Shown here: piece after piece, positions 34,993 through 42,804 of the stretch
How positions within the stretch are numbered: the stretch's first letter is position 1
How the letters are laid out: each line of letters opens with the position of its first letter
From: Prevotella sp. P2-180
GTDB lineage: Bacteria; Bacteroidota; Bacteroidia; Bacteroidales; Bacteroidaceae
Assembly (NCBI RefSeq): GCF_002251435.1
Contig: NZ_NPJI01000067.1
Location: forward strand, 124,001 to 188,000
DNA: 64,000 nucleotides
Reading direction: 5' to 3'
Position numbers and translations under genes: made by a program
The notes under the pieces: model-generated
What the model saw: the letters and a program-made list of their open reading frames with translations, nothing else
Database searches by the model: none
What the model was told of the DNA's origin: nothing

Positions 34993-35017
34993 AGGAGGTC
35001 GTTTGGCCTCCTTTTTT
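34993..35017 (+). terminator. Terminator of the SRP RNA-tRNA unit
   Basis: AGGAGG and CCTCCT pair around an eight-base loop, followed by T5. Confidence 0.8.
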
Positions 35018-35102
35018 CGTTGCCTTTCTTTCAGTGTAATCGTTTGCATAAATAATATTTCTGTTTTTTCCTTCTTTTATTCTCACTTATTGAAAAAAAC
35101 AC

Positions 35103-35111
35103 TATATTTGC
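35103..35111 (+). promoter_or_regulatory. -7 box for the secreted protein gene
   Basis: TATATTTGC is an exact consensus match 47 bases before the ATG at 35159; a TTG lies about 20 bases upstream of it. Confidence 0.75.
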
Positions 35112-35158
35112 ATCGTGATTTATCTATTTCATTAACCAATTTAAACATTTTAAAGCGT

Positions 35159-35911
35159 ATGAAAAATTTCTTTACATTATTGTTCGTGTCGTTATTCACA
35201 GTATTGGCAGCAAGTGCTGAAGACACTTATGTAGTTGCAGGTGTGGAAGTTATGATGGGGTCTAATTGGAAAGGCGCTGATGCCGACAACCAGATGACAA
35301 GTTCTGATGGTGGTGAGACCTACACCCTCGTGAAAGAAGGCGTAAAACTTGAGGCGGGAATCGCTTATGAGTACAAGATTGTCAAAAATGGAAACACCTG
35401 GATGCCTGAAGAAAACCAGAAAGTGACAGTCGGTGAGACAGGTATCTATACCATTACATTCACATTCGTTGTTGCTGGCGAATCGATTTCATACTCTACT
35501 GTAAAGACTGGCAATGCCGAAGCCACAAAGCATACATACTCAGTAATCGGTACTTTTGTAGATGAATGGGCTACTGATTTCGACATGACAGAATCTCCAG
35601 AAGGCACATGGACTGCCGTAATAACCGGACTGGCTGCTGGTAATTATCAATTCAAGGTTAGGGCAGACAGAGGATGGGATATAAATTATCCTTCTTCAGA
35701 TTACCAATTGACCGTTGAAGCAGACAACACCACAGTGACCATCGTGTTTATTGAGAGCACCAAGGAGATCTCTGTCTCCCAGACCGTTGTTCCCACATCT
35801 ATCGACAAGGTAAATGCCGCTGACGACAATGTGCCTGTATATAATTTCGCAGGCATGAGGGCAAAGAAGGGATTGGTTATCAAGAACAACAAGAAGTATA
35901 TTCTCAAATAA
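35159..35911 (+). CDS. Secreted protein with two carbohydrate-module-like beta domains
   Basis: The 250-residue protein starts at 35159 with a signal peptide (FVSLFTVLAASAEDTY). Two related beta-sandwich units follow: YVVAGVEVMMGSNWKGAD...YEYKIVKNGNTW and YSVIGTFVDEWATDFDMT...YQFKVRADRGWDINYP. The patterns resemble X25/SusE-type starch-binding modules. The C-terminus (PVYNFAGMRAKKGLVIKNNK) resembles the sorting tails of Prevotella secreted proteins, so export through a type IX-like route is possible. The neighbourhood does not show a polysaccharide locus. Confidence 0.65.
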   Translation: MKNFFTLLFVSLFTVLAASAEDTYVVAGVEVMMGSNWKGADADNQMTSSDGGETYTLVKEGVKLEAGIAYEYKIVKNGNTWMPEENQKVTVGETGIYTITFTFVVAGESISYSTVKTGNAEATKHTYSVIGTFVDEWATDFDMTESPEGTWTAVITGLAAGNYQFKVRADRGWDINYPSSDYQLTVEADNTTVTIVFIESTKEISVSQTVVPTSIDKVNAADDNVPVYNFAGMRAKKGLVIKNNKKYILK

Positions 35912-35987
35912 CATTTTTCCGCAGTGGCATTCTCTATGTGCCTAGGAGGACGTAGCCTTATGATATTATAAGATAGCTTATGCATTG

Positions 35988-36027
35988 CCGCTTGTCAAGT
36001 TATGACAAGCGGCTGTCATAACTTGAC
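35988..36027. terminator. Bidirectional terminator with two exclusive hairpins
   Basis: GTCAAGTTATGACA (35994-36007) and TGTCATAACTTGAC (36014-36027) form a perfect 14-base-pair stem. The same strand can also pair GCCGCTTGTC with GACAAGCGGC (35988-36013), and the two folds exclude each other. It lies between two convergent genes. Confidence 0.75.
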
Positions 36028-36042
36028 AGTCTTTTCCCGGTC

Positions 36043-37095
36043 TTATATGTCTATCCCCAGACTTGCAATTTGTTCTATAGGAAGTTTTGTCATTTCCGCA
36101 ATTTGTTCAACAGGTATTCCTGCCGTTTTCATAGCTTTGGCTGAAATAAGCAAGGCAGCGCGTTGCTCTTCCAGCTGAGCCGACTGCTCTTCCAGCTGAG
36201 CCGACTGCTCTTCCAGCTGAGCCGACTGCTCTTCCAGCTGAGCCGACTGCTCTTCCAGCTGAGCCGACTGCTCTTCCAGCTGAGCCGACTGCTCTTCCAG
36301 CTGAGCGTCTTGCTCGGCAATCCTTTGGTCACGCTTCATAATGGCAGTGTCACGTGTCTCAATGGCTGAGAAATATTCGTCCTCCACGTTCATGTCCTGA
36401 CGCAACTTGCTGTCAGATGCCGCGGCAAGAAGGCGGTGAAGTATGTGTTCCATCTCGGCATCACCACGATAAGCATCCTCGTCAATATTCAATACCTGCC
36501 GATTGTTTCCGTCCTTGTTTGTCTGGTCAAACACACTCAGAACCTCCACGAGGCGGTTGTTCACACGGCCATGAAGAAGAGGTATCTGTACTATAATGCT
36601 GTCATGCACAAGGCTCTCGACGAAGGGGTCGGGCATACCCTTGGTAACCTCCACGCCGTCATAGTCGTATGACTTGTGTCGGACATAGAGCACTGGTTCC
36701 TCTATTTCACCCACACGATGTCCGAGAAGATATACCGTTATCATCGGAATGCCATAGCCGTTGGGGTTGTCGTCTTTCAGTATGTTGTCGGGGTTGGCAT
36801 ATTGCGTGCCGAGGTACTGGCGGAAACGCAGTGTCTCCGTCTCAAGCCACGTCTTCTGAAGCTCTATCAGCACGAGTTTCAGACTGCCGTCGTCCTGGCG
36901 CACCTTTGCGCCGAAATCGATGCGGAACATCGATATTTTGTCTCGTGTGCCGTTGGTGTATTCATGCTTACGCATTTCAACCTCGGCCACCTCCCTCTGC
37001 AGAAGGGCAGAAAGCACAGTCTTGGCAACGCGGTTGTCCTCCATGAGGTATTTGAAGACTGCGTCATATATCGGGTTTGCAATACTTATTATCAT
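36043..37095 (-). CDS. Rpn family PD-(D/E)XK nuclease/transposase-like protein with heptad repeat
   Basis: The 350-residue protein starts NPIYDAVFKYLMEDNRVAKT and has the nuclease-like core FRIDFGAKV ... LVLIELQKTW (D...E-x-Q-K). This is the Rpn/PDDEXK transposase-like family linked to RecA-independent recombination. After residue about 265 comes a coiled coil made of seven LEEQ heptads encoded by a perfect 21-base tandem repeat, so length may vary between strains. The end SAKAMKTAGIPVEQIAEMT is the usual family tail. Promoter box at 37121-37129. Confidence 0.9.
   Translation of the reverse strand: MIISIANPIYDAVFKYLMEDNRVAKTVLSALLQREVAEVEMRKHEYTNGTRDKISMFRIDFGAKVRQDDGSLKLVLIELQKTWLETETLRFRQYLGTQYANPDNILKDDNPNGYGIPMITVYLLGHRVGEIEEPVLYVRHKSYDYDGVEVTKGMPDPFVESLVHDSIIVQIPLLHGRVNNRLVEVLSVFDQTNKDGNNRQVLNIDEDAYRGDAEMEHILHRLLAAASDSKLRQDMNVEDEYFSAIETRDTAIMKRDQRIAEQDAQLEEQSAQLEEQSAQLEEQSAQLEEQSAQLEEQSAQLEEQSAQLEEQRAALLISAKAMKTAGIPVEQIAEMTKLPIEQIASLGIDI
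36166..36305. repeat. Perfect 21-bp coding tandem repeat, 6.7 copies
   Basis: The unit CTCTTCCAGCTGAGCCGACT plus G occurs six full times plus 14 bases, without any mismatch. It encodes the heptad LEEQSAQ on the minus strand. 21 bases is a multiple of three, so copy changes keep the frame. Confidence 0.95.
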
Positions 37096-37120
37096 AGTCG
37101 TTTTTTTTCTTTAGACCATT

Positions 37121-37129
37121 GCAAAGATA
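37121..37129 (-). promoter_or_regulatory. -7 box for the Rpn gene
   Basis: The minus strand reads TATCTTTGC, 25 bases before the ATG at 37095. Confidence 0.7.
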
Positions 37130-37292
37130 ATACAAAAAAACGAACTAACGAAGAAAACAGGGATTTTTTCTTGTTTTTTAATAATCACTTATCCACATAC
37201 AGTTTTGTTATTTATTTCTCGTTGACTCTACTTGTCATTGTTCGCTTTGTTTTTTTTGGGTAAAAATGTTTGCGAATTTAAAATTATTATAT

Positions 37293-37301
37293 TAAATTTG
37301 C
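37293..37301 (+). promoter_or_regulatory. -7 box for the YiiX-like lipoprotein gene
   Basis: TAAATTTGC is an exact match 26 bases before the ATG at 37328. Confidence 0.75.
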
Positions 37302-37327
37302 AGCCGAAACAATTCAATACATGAATT

Positions 37328-37942
37328 ATGAATAGCATCGTCCAAGTTATTAACCTAGTGTTCATCTGCCTTTTTGTTGTGGCTTGTTCCGGAACGAAGG
37401 GCGAGAGGATGATTCTCCCTGACGACTTGGTGTTGACAGAGGGTGACATTGTCTTTAGGCGAGGGACAGGGCTGATGAGCCTTACTGTAGTTGCCGCCGA
37501 CGGAGGGAAGTATTCGCATATGGGCATTGTGGTTGACTCGGCGGGAGTGAAAATGGTGGTTCACGCAGTGCCTGACGAACCTGATTTTCCTGGTGATACA
37601 GACAGAGTGAAGATGGAGCCGCCAAGTAAGTTTTTTTCTACTATTAATGCTATGGTGGGAGAGGTGATGCGCCCAACAGACAAGAATGTGGCCAGAGAGG
37701 CTTCACGCGAGGCGTTGAGGCTTTACCGATGTGGCATTCTGTTTGACCACGACTATGACGATACCGACTCTACCAAGCTCTATTGCAGTGAATTAGTTGA
37801 GATGGCGTATCTCAGGGCCGGTGTTTCATTGGCAGAAGAGCGACGGCATGATTTCGTCATTCCCGGATTTCATTTCGAGCATGTCATTATGCCATCGGAT
37901 ATTTATGAGAGTAGCCTGCTTCGGACAGTATCAAGGTTTTAG
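37328..37942 (+). CDS. YiiX/YebB-like NlpC/P60 cysteine hydrolase, lipoprotein
   Basis: The 204-residue protein has a lipoprotein signal (VFICLFVVACSG). The permuted NlpC/P60 fold of YiiX proteins follows: LVLTEGDIVFRRGTG, then KYSHMGIVV with the catalytic His, and TKLYCSELVEMAYLRAG with the catalytic Cys. Such enzymes cut amide or thioester bonds in cell-wall peptides or lipids. It probably forms a unit with the small lipoprotein gene 45 bases downstream. Confidence 0.88.
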   Translation: MNSIVQVINLVFICLFVVACSGTKGERMILPDDLVLTEGDIVFRRGTGLMSLTVVAADGGKYSHMGIVVDSAGVKMVVHAVPDEPDFPGDTDRVKMEPPSKFFSTINAMVGEVMRPTDKNVAREASREALRLYRCGILFDHDYDDTDSTKLYCSELVEMAYLRAGVSLAEERRHDFVIPGFHFEHVIMPSDIYESSLLRTVSRF

Positions 37943-37987
37943 TAAATTATTATTATTCTATTATTAACATCTTAAAACTTAAGTATT

Positions 37988-38389
37988 ATGAAGAAATTAT
38001 TAATTTCTATGTTTGTGGCCATAGTGGCCCTCACATTGTGGAGTTGTGGTAGTGCAAACACTCCGTCAGCAGTTGCCGAGAAGGCAGCCAAATGTATGCA
38101 GAATGCAGACTATGAAGGTTATGTGGAACTCATGGAATTGAAGGAAACCGAAGGCAAGGAAGCCGAAAAAGAACAATTTGTGGCATTGTTGCGCGAGAAA
38201 GGTACCAAGACCATGGAGAAGAAACAGGGCTTGAAGAGTTATGAGGTACTGTCGGAGGAAATCTCTGAGGATGGCAAATCTGCCACAGTGAAAATGAAGA
38301 TGGTGTATGGCGATGGCAGCGAGGACACCAGCAAAGTGAAGCTTGTCAAGAACGACAAGGGAGAATGGAAAATGTCTTTTGGCAAATAA
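37988..38389 (+). CDS. DUF4878-like small lipoprotein
   Basis: The 133-residue protein has a lipoprotein signal (FVAIVALTLWSCGS) and a small NTF2/lumazine-binding-like domain: SAVAEKAAKCMQNADYEGYV, SATVKMKMVYGDGSEDT and LVKNDKGEWKMSFGK. This matches DUF4878, function unknown. An imperfect hairpin AACTTATGA/TCATAAGTT at 38413-38440 may end transcription. Confidence 0.78.
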   Translation: MKKLLISMFVAIVALTLWSCGSANTPSAVAEKAAKCMQNADYEGYVELMELKETEGKEAEKEQFVALLREKGTKTMEKKQGLKSYEVLSEEISEDGKSATVKMKMVYGDGSEDTSKVKLVKNDKGEWKMSFGK

Positions 38390-38410
38390 CACTTATACCC
38401 TCGCTTTGTC

Positions 38411-38524
38411 TTAACTTATGACCGACATCTATCATAAGTTATGGCTTCTGAGGGGAAACGTAACCGTAACCCGTAACTGACATTGATTTTCAATTGCGCA
38501 TGCGAGTGCATCTATCAGTTACGG
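38411..38524. repeat. Two nested inverted repeats after the DUF4878 gene
   Basis: TTAACTTATGA/TCATAAGTT (38411-38440) and CCGTAACTGA (38471-38480)/TCAGTTACGG (38515-38524) are perfect or nearly perfect stems. The first resembles the 35994-36027 hairpin. Confidence 0.6.
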
Positions 38525-38630
38525 TTTATGCGTTTCTTTACTACTGTCCACTAAAATCCATTAACTATTCTCTGAAACACGCATAAATACTAATGTTTTG
38601 AGCAAAAAAACCGCTCCCTACTTTTGAAAT

Positions 38631-38673
38631 GAGTATCTTTGCACCAAACTTACAGTTTGAAAGCAAAATACTC
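38631..38673 (+). promoter_or_regulatory. Hairpin over the transposase promoter and leader
   Basis: GAGTATCTTTGC (38631-38642) pairs with GCAAAATACTC (38663-38673), and CAAACT/AGTTTG nests inside. The left arm contains the -7 box TATCTTTGC (38634-38642), and the right arm ends just before the start codon. Read-through RNA from outside would fold and hide the start, while RNA from the internal promoter would lack most of the left arm, a common way to silence IS elements. Confidence 0.6.
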
Positions 38674-39526
38674 ATGAACCAAGGTAGATATATTTTCTCG
38701 CAATTGTGCGATTTCCTCCCTACTGACCACTTCAAGTGGCTTGTCAAGAAATACGATGGCAATATATATGTCAAGAGTTTTACTTGTTGGAATCATTTGT
38801 TGGTACTCATTTTCGGTCAGTTGTCCAATAGGGAAGGACTTCGTGAACTTATAGTTTCGTTGTCTCCATTCAAGTCAGCATTTCATCATTTGGGCTTTGG
38901 CAAGAGTGTAACTCGCAGTAATCTCAGCAAAGCAAACGAAATACGGGAATTTCGCATTTTCAAGGATTTTGCAGACAAGATTGTTACTATTGCACGACAA
39001 AAGCGTGAGGGTGTCAAGGATTTCTTTATATCCAATAAGGTGTATGCCTTTAATTCCTCCACCATATCTCTCTGCCTATCTGTATTTTGGTGGACAAAAC
39101 TTCATCACGGCAAAGGTGGAGTAAAACTTCACGAACTGTATGACGTAAAGACAGACATACCTGCTTTCTCTATTGTCACAGATGCTAGTCTTCATGACTC
39201 AAAAGAAATTATGAGAAGCTTCACATAATTTCTTCAAATGGCTGAAACAGCATTTGCGCATAAAGGAGTTCTATGGCACATCTGAGAATGCGGTAAAGAT
39301 ACAAATATATGCCGCTATCATTGCTTTTTGTCTTGTAACTATCGTGCAAAGCGAGATGGGGTTGAATATGGACACTTATGATGTGTTGAGAATTTTTAAT
39401 GTGTCTCTGCTTACAAGAATGCCCCTGGTGGACTTGTTTAACGAAGCCAGCAAGAATGAAGAAGAGGATAAGAGATTCATCCAACTATCTCTCGGTTGTC
39501 CAGCTAAGACAACTCATAATCAGTAA
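38674..39526 (+). pseudogene. IS4 family (DUF4372-type) transposase, internally deleted
   Basis: From the ATG at 38674 the first 180 residues match the N-terminal half of IS4-type transposases of Bacteroidales: MNQGRYIFSQLCDFL, CWNHLLVLIFGQLSNREGLR, FYISNK-like region, then LHELYDVKTDIPAFSIVTDA with a catalytic-type Asp. After LHDSKEIMR the frame shifts and jumps to FFKWLKQHLRIKEFYGTSEN, the C-terminal part with the YREK-like region lost. About a hundred central codons are missing, so it cannot be active. Clear terminal inverted repeats were not found. Confidence 0.85.
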
Positions 39527-39714
39527 AATAGCAAAAAACATCTTCTTTATATTCATATTAAAATTTTTGTTTTTCCCGTTGCAAAATTACCTTCTCCATA
39601 TTACCACCCCTTTGCGCTGTTATTAAAAAAAGTTGTAGTTATGGTTACATCAGTTGAAACGTGATATTAACACACAAAACATCTCTTTGTCAAGGATATG
39701 TAATACAGACATGC

Positions 39715-39723
39715 TACCTTTGC
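39715..39723 (+). promoter_or_regulatory. -7 box for the glycosyltransferase remnant
   Basis: TACCTTTGC is an exact match 26 bases before the ATG at 39750. Confidence 0.6.
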
Positions 39724-39749
39724 ACCCGAAAGTAAAAAAACGAGAGAAG

Positions 39750-40208
39750 ATGAAAGTAGTATTTGTTGTACAAGGTGAAGGAAGAGTATCTTCCAGCGTT
39801 CCCTACGTGTGCATCGGCCATCAGTATCTTTTCCTCCACGAGGGCTTCAATTTTCCCCGTGGTAAATATATTAGTCGTTTGGGACTTATATTCTTCACCC
39901 GTCTCTCCTGTATGCGTGCATCCAAGAAGCTCGCCTTGTCATTCCGCAAAATGCCAGACGACTTGACGCATAATATAAAGGTAGTTCCGCCACTACTACG
40001 TAGGGAGGTGAAGCGTCTTAAGGCATCCAATGGCAACTATATACACGGGTATATGGTGAATGCTGGATTTGGAGAGAATATATTCGACTGGCATAAAAAC
40101 AACCCGCAGGTGCCACTCAGATTCTTCTGGGATAAAAAGGGAGCGGAAATAGAGACTATGATAGACTCCACGCTTAGCTTTCATCAAATTGACGACCTAA
40201 CGCACTGA
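39750..40208 (+). pseudogene. Glycosyltransferase (MJ1255/MurG-like), internally deleted and truncated
   Basis: The first residues MKVVFVVQGEGR are the typical start of these glycosyltransferases, but the sequence jumps at once to VPYVCIGHQYLFLH, which normally lies about 120 residues further in. Then LALSFRKMPDD, VVPPLLRREV, YIHGYMVNAGFGENI and FFWDKKGAE follow before an early stop after FHQIDD. The middle and the C-terminal third are gone, while a good promoter is kept. The 152-residue product cannot form a GT-B fold. Confidence 0.75.
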
Positions 40209-40296
40209 GTATTATTATTTTTGTTTGTTTGGTTAAAAAACATTAATATACAAGAAATATTCAGTGATTTATGCTTTATATGTAAATGAAAATCAG

Positions 40297-40305
40297 TACC
40301 TTTGC
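40297..40305 (+). promoter_or_regulatory. -7 box for rpsA
   Basis: TACCTTTGC followed by AGCCGATTTT; the same downstream bases follow the infC promoter box at 61423. Confidence 0.75.
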
Positions 40306-40370
40306 AGCCGATTTTTAAAACAGTTCACATAAAGTCTAACTTTATTAGTAAAAAACAATTAAATTAAATT

Positions 40371-42152
40371 ATGTCAGAATTAACAAAAAACGTCAAGCCA
40401 TTGGACGACTTCAATTGGGAAGAATTTGAAAATGGCACATCTGTCAACGTCAGCAAGGAAGAGCTTGACAGAGCTTACAACGAGACTCTCAACAAGGTCA
40501 GCGAGCATCAGGTGACTGAGGGTACCGTGATTTCTTGCGACAAGAAAGAAGTAATCGTAAACATCGGCTACAAGAGCGATGGTATCATCCCCGCAAGTGA
40601 GTTCCGCTACAATCCTGACCTGAAGGTTGGCGACAAGGTAGAGGTTTACGTAGAGAACCAGGAAGACAAGAAGGGCCAGCTGCTGCTTTCTCACAAGAAG
40701 GCACGCCTGAGCAAGAGCTGGGAGCGCGTTAATGCTGCTCTCGACAACCAGGAGGTTATCCAGGGCTACATCAAGTGCCGCACTAAGGGTGGTATGATCG
40801 TTGACGTATTCGGTATCGAGGCATTCTTGCCTGGCAGTCAGATTGACGTTCACCCAATACGTGACTACGATCAGTTCGTAGGCAAGACAATGGAATTCAA
40901 GGTTGTGAAGATCAACCAGGAATACCGCAACGTTGTTGTTTCCCACAAGGCTCTCATCGAGCAGGAACTGGAAGCACAGAAGAAGGAGATTATCGGCAAG
41001 CTCGAGAAGGGTCAGATTCTCGAGGGTACAGTCAAGAACATCACATCTTACGGCGTGTTTGTTGACCTTGGCGGTGTTGACGGACTCATTCATATCACTG
41101 ACCTCTCTTGGGGCCGCGTAGACGATCCTCATAAGGTTGTAGAGCTCGACCAGAAGATTAATGTGGTTATCCTCGACTTCAACGACGAGAAGAACCGCAT
41201 AGCCCTCGGTCTGAAGCAGCTCACTCCTCATCCATGGGATGCTCTCGACCAAGATCTTAAGGTTGGCGACCGTGTAAAGGGCAAGGTAGTCGTTATTGCA
41301 GACTACGGCGCATTCGTAGAGATACAGCCTGGTGTAGAGGGTCTGATCCACGTTTCAGAAATGTCTTGGAGCCAGCACCTGCGTTCAGCTCAGGATTTCC
41401 TGAATGTTGGCGACGAGGTAGAGGCTGTCATCCTGACTCTCGACCGCGACGAGCGCAAGATGAGCCTTGGTATCAAGCAACTGCGTGAGGACCCATGGGA
41501 GGCTATCGAAGTTAAGTATCCTGTAGGCAGCAAGCACACTGCAAAGGTACGCAACTTCACCAACTTCGGTGTGTTCGTAGAGCTTGAGGAAGGTGTAGAC
41601 GGTCTGATTCACATCTCTGACCTCTCTTGGACAAAGAAGGTTAAGCATCCTTCAGAGTTTACACAGGCAGGTGCCGACATCGACGTAATGGTGCTCGACA
41701 TCGACAAGGAAAACCGTCGTCTGAGCCTTGGCCACAAGCAGCTCGAAGAAAATCCATGGGATCAGTTCGAGGCTACTTACACCGTTGGCAGCATCCACGA
41801 GGGTAAGATTATCGAGCTGCTCGAGAAAGGCGCTGTGGTATCTCTTGAAAAGGGTGTAGAGGGCTTCGCTACTCCAAAGCACCTTGTAAAGGAAGACGGC
41901 ACTCAGGCTACTCTTGGCGAGACTCTGCCATTCAAGGTTATCGAGTTCAACAAGGACAGCAAGCGCATCATCCTTTCTCACAGCCGCACATTCGAAGATG
42001 CACAGCGTGAGGAGAAAAAGGCTGCCAAGAAGGCTGCACGCGCCAACAAGAAGGAAGAGACCGTTAAGATCGAGAACCAGCCTGCTGCAACAACTCTCGG
42101 CGATATCGACGTTCTCGCTCAGTTGAAGGCTCAGATGGAGAAGGGCGAATAA
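40371..42152 (+). CDS. rpsA: 30S ribosomal protein S1
   Basis: The 593-residue protein has six S1 domains, near residues 48-115, 130-195, 213-285, 300-370, 387-455 and 473-540. The central ones carry the RNA-binding pattern GVFVDLGGVDGLIHITDLSW. A basic Ala/Lys tail (EEKKAAKKAARANKKEE) follows. S1 holds mRNA on the ribosome; in Bacteroidota, where Shine-Dalgarno pairing is weak, its role may be larger. It ends in a strong terminator. Confidence 0.98.
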   Translation: MSELTKNVKPLDDFNWEEFENGTSVNVSKEELDRAYNETLNKVSEHQVTEGTVISCDKKEVIVNIGYKSDGIIPASEFRYNPDLKVGDKVEVYVENQEDKKGQLLLSHKKARLSKSWERVNAALDNQEVIQGYIKCRTKGGMIVDVFGIEAFLPGSQIDVHPIRDYDQFVGKTMEFKVVKINQEYRNVVVSHKALIEQELEAQKKEIIGKLEKGQILEGTVKNITSYGVFVDLGGVDGLIHITDLSWGRVDDPHKVVELDQKINVVILDFNDEKNRIALGLKQLTPHPWDALDQDLKVGDRVKGKVVVIADYGAFVEIQPGVEGLIHVSEMSWSQHLRSAQDFLNVGDEVEAVILTLDRDERKMSLGIKQLREDPWEAIEVKYPVGSKHTAKVRNFTNFGVFVELEEGVDGLIHISDLSWTKKVKHPSEFTQAGADIDVMVLDIDKENRRLSLGHKQLEENPWDQFEATYTVGSIHEGKIIELLEKGAVVSLEKGVEGFATPKHLVKEDGTQATLGETLPFKVIEFNKDSKRIILSHSRTFEDAQREEKKAAKKAARANKKEETVKIENQPAATTLGDIDVLAQLKAQMEKGE

Positions 42153-42193
42153 TATCGTTCCCTTGATAAATCCATTCCAAAATAATAATTACG

Positions 42194-42235
42194 GCATGCC
42201 GGGACTCTGAATGGAGGTTCCGGCATGCTTTTTTT
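42194..42235 (+). terminator. Terminator of rpsA
   Basis: GCATGCCGG (42194-42202) and CCGGCATGC (42220-42228) pair and are followed by T7. The cobU start is only 18 bases after the T-run, and no -7 box fits between them. Confidence 0.9.
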
Positions 42236-42252
42236 ATGGTATTTGTGACACA

Positions 42253-42786
42253 ATGAAACGCATAATTCTTATCACGGGTGGACAGCGCTCGGGAAAGAGT
42301 GTGACCGCCGAACGCATGGCTCTCTCGATGAGCGACAATCCTGTATACCTTGCCACGGCACACATCTGGGACGATGAGTTCAGAAAAAGGGTTGAAATCC
42401 ACCAGCAACGCAGGGGACCGCAGTGGACGAACATTGAAGAAGAAAAATATCTTAGCCGTCATAACCTTGAAGGTAGGGTAGTGGTGGTGGATTGTCTTAC
42501 GCTTTGGTGTACCAATTTCTTCTTCTCACGCGAAAAGGCGGAATGGGAACAGCCGACGGTTGATTCGGCTTTGGAGGAACTGAAGGCGGAGTTTGACCGT
42601 TTTACCGATCAGGATGCCGTGTTTATTTTCGTTACCAACGAGATAGGAAGTGGCGGTGTGAGTGAGAATGCTATACAGCGCCGTTTTACCGATCTTGAGG
42701 GATGGATGAACCAGTATGTGGCCAAAAAGGCCGACGAAGTGATACTCATGGTTAGTGGTATTGAGGTGAAGATAAAAAATACGTAA
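42253..42786 (+). CDS. cobU: Adenosylcobinamide kinase / adenosylcobinamide-phosphate guanylyltransferase
   Basis: From the ATG at 42253 (the earlier in-frame ATG at 42211 lies in the rpsA terminator) the 177-residue protein shows the P-loop ITGGQRSGKSVTAERMA, NPVYLATAHIWDDEF, the catalytic His in KRVEIHQQRRG and VFVTNEIGSG-like FIFVTNEIGSGGVSEN. It phosphorylates and guanylylates cobinamide. First gene of cobU-cobT-cobS. Confidence 0.95.
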   Translation: MKRIILITGGQRSGKSVTAERMALSMSDNPVYLATAHIWDDEFRKRVEIHQQRRGPQWTNIEEEKYLSRHNLEGRVVVVDCLTLWCTNFFFSREKAEWEQPTVDSALEELKAEFDRFTDQDAVFIFVTNEIGSGGVSENAIQRRFTDLEGWMNQYVAKKADEVILMVSGIEVKIKNT

Positions 42787-42804
42787 GAAACCAAACTAAA
42801 AGAT

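Noticed and set aside
40380..41351. Open frame of 323 codons antisense to rpsA
   Set aside because: Strong codon bias of rpsA leaves the opposite strand open; the translation is Leu/Val-rich and unlike any protein family.
42153..42252. Cobalamin riboswitch before cobU
   Set aside because: Space is too short and filled by the rpsA terminator; no B12-box word is visible.
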